A stretch of 5,606 bases of DNA from an uncultured Clostridium sp. (lineage in GTDB: Bacteria > Bacillota > Clostridia > Lachnospirales > Anaerotignaceae). The stretch's first letter is position 1, and each line of letters opens with the position of its first letter. Below are positions 1 through 4,070 of this stretch, in pieces. Both the position numbers and the translations under genes were made by a program. The notes beneath the pieces are model-generated. The model worked only from the letters and a program-made list of their open reading frames with translations. It was not told where the DNA came from and did not search any database. The stretch covers positions 1-5,606 of the forward strand of contig CAMXTM010000156.1 of the NCBI GenBank assembly GCA_947246775.1, read 5' to 3'.

Positions 1-311
1 CGGCTATGATGGATATTTTAAAAAGTATACTTGATATAGCTGAAAGATGTAATCAAGAGGAAGAGGGCATTTATATTTTTTTATCTAATGCTGATAAAAT
101 TATAAAAAATGCAGCATTTTGGTTTGAGATGTTTAATAAATTGCTATTAAATACCTTTTATTTACATGACTATTATATTGCTGCTATAAAAAGATTAGAT
201 AAAGAAAACTTAGAAATATTTCTCAATGTATTAGATTATATAGAAAAAGAAGATGAGGAACATTATTACAAAGAAATGATTGATTTAATACGAAAAAATA
301 TAAAACAATAA
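1..311 (+). CDS. Imm30-like immunity protein, copy 1 (5' end missing)
   Basis: This is the C-terminal two thirds of a small acidic helical protein; the reading frame is already open at base 1 (Ala codon at 3-5) and ends at TAA 309-311. The internal ATG at 6 is not the true start: the DNA aligns without gaps to the next gene at a constant offset of 520, which places base 3 at residue 60 of a roughly 161-residue protein whose start lies about 174 bases left of the window. Against copy 2 I count 18 substitutions over 100 shared residues, plus one extra C-terminal Gln. Family knowledge: Imm30 proteins are all-alpha and are predicted to neutralise toxins of polymorphic toxin systems. The assignment rests on recalled similarity of copy 2's N-terminal half, which is not visible here. 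Copy 2 follows after 34 bases, so co-transcription is likely. No toxin gene is visible. Confidence 0.6.
   Translation, partial: AMMDILKSILDIAERCNQEEEGIYIFLSNADKIIKNAAFWFEMFNKLLLNTFYLHDYYIAAIKRLDKENLEIFLNVLDYIEKEDEEHYYKEMIDLIRKNIKQ
1..311 (+). repeat. Tandem gene duplication, left unit (partial)
   Basis: Bases 1-311 align gap-free with 521-831 at an offset of exactly 520. By hand count there are about 32 mismatches (about 90 percent identity). Mismatches are unevenly spread: about 4 in the first 120 bases but about 15 in bases 241-300. Similarity stops just past the stop codon. The unit extends left beyond the window. Confidence 0.9.
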
Positions 312-345
312 AATAATAAAAAATGAAGAAAGAACGGAAAATGAT

Positions 346-828
346 ATGAATTCAATAGAAGAATGTTTGCAAATTTTAAATAAAATGAAAAAGATGTGCA
401 ATGAAGATGATGATATAGAAGTATTTGATGAGGCATTGTATAAAGTAAGAACAGAAGCTGATATGAGTGCAATTGAAAAATTATATACTGCACTTGATGA
501 TGAAACAGAAGGTCCTTCATCGGCTATGATGGATATTTTAGAAAGTATACTTGATATAGCTGAAAGATGTAATCAAGAAGAAGAGGGCATTTATATTTTT
601 TTATCTAATGCTAATAAAATTATAAAAAATGCAGTATTTTGGTTTGAAATGTTTAATAAATTACTATTAAATACAGAGTATTTACATAAATATTATATTG
701 CTGCTATAAAAAAATTAGATAAAGAAAACTTAGAAATATTGCTTAATATATTAGATTATATAGAAAAAGATGATAGAGAAAATCATTACAAAACAAAAAT
801 TAATTTTATAAAAGAAAATATAAAATAA
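346..828 (+). CDS. Imm30-like immunity protein, copy 2
   Basis: A complete 160-residue, acidic, Lys- and Glu-rich protein with no signal peptide or membrane segment, so cytosolic. It reads as consecutive amphipathic helices. The segments FDEALYKV (27-34), ALDDETE (49-55) and MMDILESI (61-68) resemble what I recall of the Imm30 family (predicted all-alpha immunity proteins of polymorphic toxin systems, partner toxins variable). Residues 60-160 are paralogous to the gene just upstream. The ATG at 346 is chosen because the upstream ATG at 341 meets a stop at once. No good Shine-Dalgarno precedes it (only purine-rich sequence at about 326-340), so translation may be weak or depend on the upstream gene. 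The gene is visibly more AT-rich than ppk1 at the right end, as is common for accessory genes. Alternatives: another helical hypothetical family. The existence of the gene is near certain; the Imm30 label is moderate. Confidence 0.65.
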   Translation: MNSIEECLQILNKMKKMCNEDDDIEVFDEALYKVRTEADMSAIEKLYTALDDETEGPSSAMMDILESILDIAERCNQEEEGIYIFLSNANKIIKNAVFWFEMFNKLLLNTEYLHKYYIAAIKKLDKENLEILLNILDYIEKDDRENHYKTKINFIKENIK

Positions 829-831
829 TAA
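521..831 (+). repeat. Tandem gene duplication, right unit
   Basis: This is the partner of bases 1-311 and covers codon 59 to just past the stop of the second Imm30-like gene. The homologous unit probably starts near 346 (the gene start), but the matching left part of copy 1 lies outside the window. Confidence 0.9.
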
Positions 832-907
832 AAAGCATGAGTGTAAAAGTAATAAAATAGTAAATTGTTTTGTAATCATTTATTTCTGTCAGAAAAGAGG
901 AATAAAA

Positions 908-1198
908 ATGATTTATTTAATGTTTCAAGAGGAGATACTTGGCAATATTAGCATAGATAGTACGGAAAATGCTTGGGCATATGGTACTTATGAATTATAT
1001 AAAAGTGCTGAAAAGTTCGCAAAATTATTTCAGGCACTTGTCAGTGAAAAAGAAGAAGATGTTTTTGATGAGAATGATTTTGATAAAGAATGGATACAAG
1101 AAGATAACTGGTTTATTAATGATAATGGAAAAGTTTTAGGAATTACCATACCTGCAATTTATGCTGATAATCAATTAATTTCATTTCGGTTTCGGTAA
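908..1198 (+). CDS. Small acidic protein of unknown function (96 aa)
   Basis: The ATG at 908 has a good Shine-Dalgarno (AGAGG at 896-900, seven-base spacing); a second in-frame ATG at 920 is less well placed. The product is acidic and cytosolic, with no signal peptide or membrane helix. The opening (residues 1-30, with Trp23, Tyr25, Gly26 in AWAYGTYEL) weakly recalls small uncharacterised bacterial proteins of the type 'short strand, G.I, W.YG, helix, acidic stretch'. Residues 47-63 are strongly acidic, and the end (NWFINDNGKVLGITIPAIY, about 67-85) looks like beta strands around an Asn/Gly turn. It lies 79 bases after the second Imm30-like gene, on the same strand, and ahead of a strong terminator, so it is probably the last gene of that block. 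It could be a further immunity or cargo protein, but that is inference from position only; I do not recognise the family with confidence. Confidence 0.8.
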   Translation: MIYLMFQEEILGNISIDSTENAWAYGTYELYKSAEKFAKLFQALVSEKEEDVFDENDFDKEWIQEDNWFINDNGKVLGITIPAIYADNQLISFRFR

Positions 1199-1213
1199 AT
1201 TGATTAGAAAAGC

Positions 1214-1251
1214 AAAACCTCCTCCCATATTTTGTATGAGAGGAGGTTTTT
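1214..1251. terminator. Bidirectional rho-independent terminator
   Basis: Bases 1214-1224 pair perfectly with 1240-1250 (11 bp, AAAACCTCCTC against GAGGAGGTTTT). After one C/A mismatch (1225 with 1239), four more pairs form (1226-1229 with 1235-1238), closing on a five-base loop. The right arm ends in TTTTT (1247-1251). On the minus strand the stem is followed by TTTT, GC, TTTT. It lies between the converging stops of the 96-aa gene (1198) and the glyoxalase gene (1255) and can serve both. Confidence 0.92.
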
Positions 1252-1254
1252 ATA

Positions 1255-1623
1255 TTATTTTGCTGGCACAATTTCTAACCAATAGTTGTCAGGGTCATTG
1301 ATAAAATAGATGCCCATAGCAGGATTTTCAAAACAAATGCAGCCCATTTCTTTGTGTTTTTGGTGTGCTTTTTCAAAATCCTGTGTTACAAAAGCTAAAT
1401 GAAATTCATTTTCGCCTAAATTATAGGGTTCTTTTCTGTCACGTAGCCAAGTTAATTCTAGTGAAAAATCTGTTTTGCCATCGCCTAAATAGACAAGGAT
1501 ATAGCTGCCATCTTTTGCTTCTTTTCGTCTGACTTCTTTTAGCCCAAGTGCATCTTCGTAAAATTTGATACTTTTTTGTAAATCTAATACATTATAGTTG
1601 TAGTGATTAAATGTAAAATCCAC
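1255..1623 (-). CDS. gloA: VOC-family metalloenzyme, glyoxalase I-like (lactoylglutathione lyase)
   Basis: A 122-residue single-chain vicinal-oxygen-chelate protein of normal length for the short bacterial glyoxalase I. Family role: isomerises the hemithioacetal of methylglyoxal and a thiol (glutathione in E. coli) in the cytosol. All four expected metal ligands are seen: His7 (NHYNYNVLDL), Glu56 (SLELTW), His75 (FHLAF) and Glu117 (YWLEIVP), matching His5, Glu56, His74 and Glu122 of E. coli GloA. The motif near the last ligand reads DPDNY where DPDGY is usual. The start is GTG at 1623: AAAGGAGG lies at 1632-1639 with an eight-base gap, and the protein then begins at the usual point before the first strand. 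The frame stays open up to ATG 1650, but that would overlap the upstream stop and leave the ribosome site inside the gene. It is second in an operon, 23 bases after the His-rich gene. The thiol cofactor is uncertain, since many Clostridia lack glutathione. Confidence 0.92.
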   Translation of the reverse strand: MDFTFNHYNYNVLDLQKSIKFYEDALGLKEVRRKEAKDGSYILVYLGDGKTDFSLELTWLRDRKEPYNLGENEFHLAFVTQDFEKAHQKHKEMGCICFENPAMGIYFINDPDNYWLEIVPAK

Positions 1624-1631
1624 AATAATTA

Positions 1632-1639
1632 CCTCCTTT
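1632..1639 (-). promoter_or_regulatory. Ribosome binding site that fixes the GTG start of the glyoxalase gene
   Basis: AAAGGAGG on the minus strand, eight bases ahead of GTG 1623-1621. It is the strongest Shine-Dalgarno match in the window and lies in the short gap between the two operon genes. Confidence 0.9.
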
Positions 1640-1646
1640 TGTGTTA

Positions 1647-3230
1647 TCATTCGTGGTCATGGTGGTGATGATGGTGGTGGTCATGTCCACAATCACAATG
1701 GTCATGATGGTCATGATGATGATGGTCGTGTCCACAGTCACAATGGTCATCAAAATTAAAATCAGATAAAGAAAAATTCTTGAAATCCTCGTTATTTTCT
1801 TCTTCCTCACAATAAAAACCGTTTTCTTCGAATACCATACCTATTTTGTCTAAAATCAATATTTTTTGTTCAAGGATACTAGCACTTTCTACTGCTGTTT
1901 TTATCATAGAAAGGGTTTCTTCTACTGAAAAAATGGAAGGCAAAACACCTAATAATATCTGCATAGATGTCTTTCTGATAGAGGTAGGCATTTTTGAAAA
2001 TGCTTTTGCTATTGCATCAATAAATTCATCAAATGCTTTTTGTTTCCATTCCGCAGAAGCGGGTGGTAAATCTTCATTTATGTCTGCTTGAAATATTTCT
2101 TCGTTTAATTCGCCATAGTAGCAAGAACGTAAAAAATCTTCTGTCAATAGGATTTTTTTGGTGTCATCACTTAGTTCTGCAAAATCCTGTATTTTTTTCA
2201 TATATTTTAGTTCTTTTTGTCCGATGTCGTTTGCCTTGTCAATAACAACTTCTACAGCATTTTCTAAAGTAGTAGGTAGTTGGTCTAAATAGGCTTCTAT
2301 TTCTGTTTGAGATAGCTCACCGCTGAGCATTTCGCAAACAGTGTGGTATAAATCAGCATGAGAGGCATCTTGTTCTGTCAGTTCTAAAAAGTTATAGCCT
2401 AAAAAGAAAAGTGCTATCAGTGCATTAATGTCATTAAATAGACAACTAAAAATATCGTCTATTTTTTGCAAGTCATTAAAAACAGAGTCAAAATCAGTAT
2501 ATCCTTCGTGGAGTTCTTCATCAGACAGCTCACGAGCAATTATATTGTTGTGAGAAGAAAACCATTGTGCTAATTCTGTAAAATATTTTCCATAATCTTT
2601 GTTATTTTCGGGTACAATAATATTGTAAAAAGTATTGAGAGTATGAGCAATAAGTGCTTCAGATTCCTCTTGAAAACACTGGTGTAAATTTTGTTTTATA
2701 ATGTCATAGTATTTTGAGCGTGCCATTTGGAATGGAATGGTCTTTAAAAGTTGTCCGATTCGTTTTTTTTGCTCTAAGACATTATCGGCTTCTTCTAAAA
2801 ATTGTTCACAATCTGAATAAAAGATATCCCATTCTATTTTTTTATTAGAAATATTTTCTTCTTTGTATTTTCTAATAGCGACTTCGTCCATAATATTATT
2901 GCAGTAAAGACTCCACAAAGAAGAATATTGATAGATTGTTTCATAAATAGAAATCAACTTTTTTTTCAAATCAATACAGTCCTCTAGGGCAGCACTACAA
3001 GCATCTTTGTTGTCATCATCTAATAAATCTTCAAGCTGTAAGACATAATTTTTGACTGCATATTGTAAATCTAAAACATCATCTGGTATTTTGTAATGAA
3101 AAGTTTCATCTTTTTGGTATTCTCTTTCTAAAACACCCATTAAAAGCAGTAAAAAACTGCTTACAGATTGTTGTTCAATATATTGAGTAGAAAGTGTTTT
3201 TATTTTTTCTTCTAAGATATAATTTGACAA
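1647..3230 (-). CDS. Unknown helical protein with C-terminal His/Cys metal-binding tail (527 aa)
   Basis: Residues 1-493 read as an acidic, largely alpha-helical cytosolic protein with no signal peptide; one hydrophobic run (about 268-283) is short and more like a buried helix than a membrane span. I do not recognise this body. Residues 476-490 form an acidic linker, and 494-527 form a tail with 18 His and 4 Cys, built on two near-identical 12-residue units (495-506 and 510-521, each DHCDCGHDHHHH) and finished by a longer His run. Such tails bind Ni, Zn, Co or Cu in proteins like HypB, UreE and SlyD, in storage or delivery roles; for this protein that is inference. The start is TTG at 3230: AGGAG (3239-3243) is eight bases upstream, and the promoter at 3279-3307 lies within any longer version from ATG 3332. 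The glyoxalase gene follows in the same transcript after 23 bases. Confidence 0.88.
   Translation of the reverse strand: MSNYILEEKIKTLSTQYIEQQSVSSFLLLLMGVLEREYQKDETFHYKIPDDVLDLQYAVKNYVLQLEDLLDDDNKDACSAALEDCIDLKKKLISIYETIYQYSSLWSLYCNNIMDEVAIRKYKEENISNKKIEWDIFYSDCEQFLEEADNVLEQKKRIGQLLKTIPFQMARSKYYDIIKQNLHQCFQEESEALIAHTLNTFYNIIVPENNKDYGKYFTELAQWFSSHNNIIARELSDEELHEGYTDFDSVFNDLQKIDDIFSCLFNDINALIALFFLGYNFLELTEQDASHADLYHTVCEMLSGELSQTEIEAYLDQLPTTLENAVEVVIDKANDIGQKELKYMKKIQDFAELSDDTKKILLTEDFLRSCYYGELNEEIFQADINEDLPPASAEWKQKAFDEFIDAIAKAFSKMPTSIRKTSMQILLGVLPSIFSVEETLSMIKTAVESASILEQKILILDKIGMVFEENGFYCEEEENNEDFKNFSLSDFNFDDHCDCGHDHHHHDHHDHCDCGHDHHHHHHHDHE
1668..1703 (-). repeat. His/Cys tail repeat, unit 2
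   Basis: Encodes DHCDCGHDHHHH, residues 510-521 of the tailed protein. It lies 45 bases from unit 1 and differs from it at four of 36 bases, all third codon positions and all silent (CAC/CAT or GAC/GAT swaps). Confidence 0.9.
1713..1748 (-). repeat. His/Cys tail repeat, unit 1
   Basis: Encodes DHCDCGHDHHHH, residues 495-506. Identical to unit 2 in protein, with only silent base differences. Confidence 0.9.
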
Positions 3231-3238
3231 AGAAATGT

Positions 3239-3243
3239 CTCCT
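3239..3243 (-). promoter_or_regulatory. Ribosome binding site that fixes the TTG start of the His-tailed protein
   Basis: AGGAG (within GGAAAGGAGA) on the minus strand, eight bases before TTG 3230-3228. No ATG in this frame is similarly placed. Confidence 0.85.
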
Positions 3244-3278
3244 TTCCTGTTGCTTATTTTTGTATTGTATATTTGTCT

Positions 3279-3307
3279 ATTATAAAGCAAAAAAGGGACA
3301 GTGACAA
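3279..3307 (-). promoter_or_regulatory. Sigma-A-type promoter for the His-tail/glyoxalase operon
   Basis: On the minus strand, TTGTCA (3307-3302) is separated by exactly 17 bases from a perfect TATAAT (3284-3279). The predicted transcript starts near 3272, leaving about 40 untranslated bases before the TTG codon. It sits in the 135-base gap shared with the divergent adenosyltransferase gene. I see no clear operator palindrome overlapping it. Confidence 0.85.
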
Positions 3308-3352
3308 TGATTTTAATGGAAAACATTTGCAATCTGGAGTAAAATAATAGCA

Positions 3353-3359
3353 GAGGTGA
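3353..3359 (+). promoter_or_regulatory. Ribosome binding site for the adenosyltransferase gene
   Basis: GAGGTGA, a seven-base match to the anti-Shine-Dalgarno complement, lies just ahead of ATG 3366 and supports that start. A promoter for this gene is not clear: TAAAAT at 3340-3345 could be a -10 box, but its -35 (TGGAAA at 3317-3322) is poor. Confidence 0.8.
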
Positions 3360-3365
3360 AAGGGT

Positions 3366-3887
3366 ATGGTATTGTTGTATACAGGAGCAGGGAAAGGAAA
3401 AACAACGGCAGCAATAGGTTTATGTATTAGGGCGTTGGGCTGGGGAAAAAAAGTTTGTATGATACAATTTTTAAAATCGCCTGAGGTAGCGTGTGGAGAA
3501 ATCCATTTGCTTCAAAAAATGAATATCGACTTATATCAAACAGGGATTGGTTTTTCTTGGGAAAAAACAGCTCAGCAGCAAAGAGATTGTATAAAAAAAG
3601 CATGGGAGCTGTCTAAAAATATCTTATTTAGTGAAAAATATGATATGATAGTGTTAGATGAAATCATAAATGTATTTTGTATGAAAAGCATTACAGTAAG
3701 TGATTTTTTGACAGAGCAAGATTTGATTGCTGTGTTGCAAAAAACAAAAAAGGATATAGATATTGTATTGACAGGAAGAAATGCAAAAAAAGAGTTGATA
3801 GAGTATGCTGATTTAGTAACAGAAATGAAAGAAGTTAAACATTATTATCAAAAAGGGATAAAAGCAAAAAAAGGATTAGAATATTAA
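3366..3887 (+). CDS. cobO: Corrinoid adenosyltransferase, CobO/CobA/BtuR type
   Basis: A 173-residue cytosolic enzyme that transfers the adenosyl group of ATP to cob(I)alamin or cob(I)yrinic acid diamide, giving the coenzyme B12 form. Seen in the sequence: P-loop TGAGKGKTT at residues 6-14; the GWGKKV strand entry at 25-30; GIGFSW at 60-65; Walker B DMIVLDE at 93-99 (Asp98, Glu99); LTGR at 135-138; and the family's closing segment VTEMKEVKHYYQKGIKAKKG (151-170). E. coli BtuR has about 196 residues; this lacks the N-terminal extension, as short Firmicutes versions do. It is divergent from the His-tail operon and has no other cobalamin genes beside it in the window, so it may act in corrinoid salvage rather than full synthesis; that is inference. 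No B12 riboswitch is seen upstream. The ATG is supported by GAGGTGA at 3353-3359. PduO and EutT types are excluded by the P-loop. Confidence 0.95.
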   Translation: MVLLYTGAGKGKTTAAIGLCIRALGWGKKVCMIQFLKSPEVACGEIHLLQKMNIDLYQTGIGFSWEKTAQQQRDCIKKAWELSKNILFSEKYDMIVLDEIINVFCMKSITVSDFLTEQDLIAVLQKTKKDIDIVLTGRNAKKELIEYADLVTEMKEVKHYYQKGIKAKKGLEY

Positions 3888-3925
3888 TAAACAAAAAACG
3901 AAAATAAGCATATATTAATAGAATA

Positions 3926-3965
3926 AAAAGCATTATTATATAGAAATAGCTTTTATATTTTGTTA
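3926..3965 (+). terminator. Weak candidate terminator after cobO
   Basis: AAAAGC (3926-3931) can pair with GCTTTT (3949-3954) across a 17-base AT-rich loop, followed by a T-rich run. The stem is only six base pairs with two G-C pairs, so this may be chance in AT-rich DNA. No better hairpin is visible between the adenosyltransferase and ppk1. Confidence 0.25.
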
Positions 3966-3982
3966 TTTTTTGATAAAATAGC

Positions 3983-4002
3983 ATTGAATTCAATTTTATA
4001 AT
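3983..4002 (+). promoter_or_regulatory. Candidate ppk1 promoter -10 box with adjacent 12-bp palindrome
   Basis: A perfect TATAAT lies at 3997-4002, about 70 bases before the ppk1 start. Just upstream is the perfect palindrome ATTGAATTCAAT (3983-3994), which would occupy the promoter spacer. No good -35 sits at 17 bases; TTGATA (3970-3975) is 21 bases away. It may be a regulated or weak promoter, or chance in an AT-rich spacer. Confidence 0.35.
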
Positions 4003-4070
4003 TTATTAGACATATTTTCCTATTACATGATAAAAAAGAAACAAATGATATAAGAGGGGGAAAAGTGGTT

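Noticed and set aside
323..349. Eight-codon mini-frame whose TGA overlaps the ATG of the second Imm30-like gene
   Set aside because: It could allow translational coupling, but it has no ribosome site of its own and such short frames are expected by chance in this A-rich gap.
266..520. 84-codon minus-strand open frame opposite the Imm30-like genes
   Set aside because: It is antisense to the well-supported gene at 346-828, gives a low-complexity Leu/Phe/His/Tyr-rich product typical of reading A-rich coding DNA backwards, and has no convincing ribosome site.
829..907. Possible separate promoter or terminator between the second Imm30-like gene and the 96-residue gene
   Set aside because: I found no hairpin with a T run and no -35/-10 pair with proper spacing; only the ribosome site at 896-900 is convincing.
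1650..1751. CRISPR-like or satellite short repeats
   Set aside because: The repeats are in-frame codons of a His/Asp/Cys tail with only silent differences; there are no spacers or array structure.
1607..1810. 67-codon minus-strand open frame rich in Thr, Ile and Met
   Set aside because: It is the shifted frame of the His/Asp tail repeats; codons such as CAT and GAC read out of frame give the Thr/Ile/Met run.
1846..2245. Two overlapping plus-strand open frames of 81 and 70 codons
   Set aside because: Both lie wholly opposite the 527-residue gene, lack good ribosome sites and show no recognisable motifs.
3231..3332. 34-residue N-terminal extension of the tailed protein, starting at ATG 3332 and looking mildly hydrophobic
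   Set aside because: The TTGTCA-17-TATAAT promoter and the ribosome site both lie inside it, so the transcript starts downstream of that ATG.
3231..3365. Possible cobalamin riboswitch before the adenosyltransferase gene
   Set aside because: The gap is only 135 bases, is shared with a divergent promoter, and shows no B12-box-like GCCACTG or structured leader.
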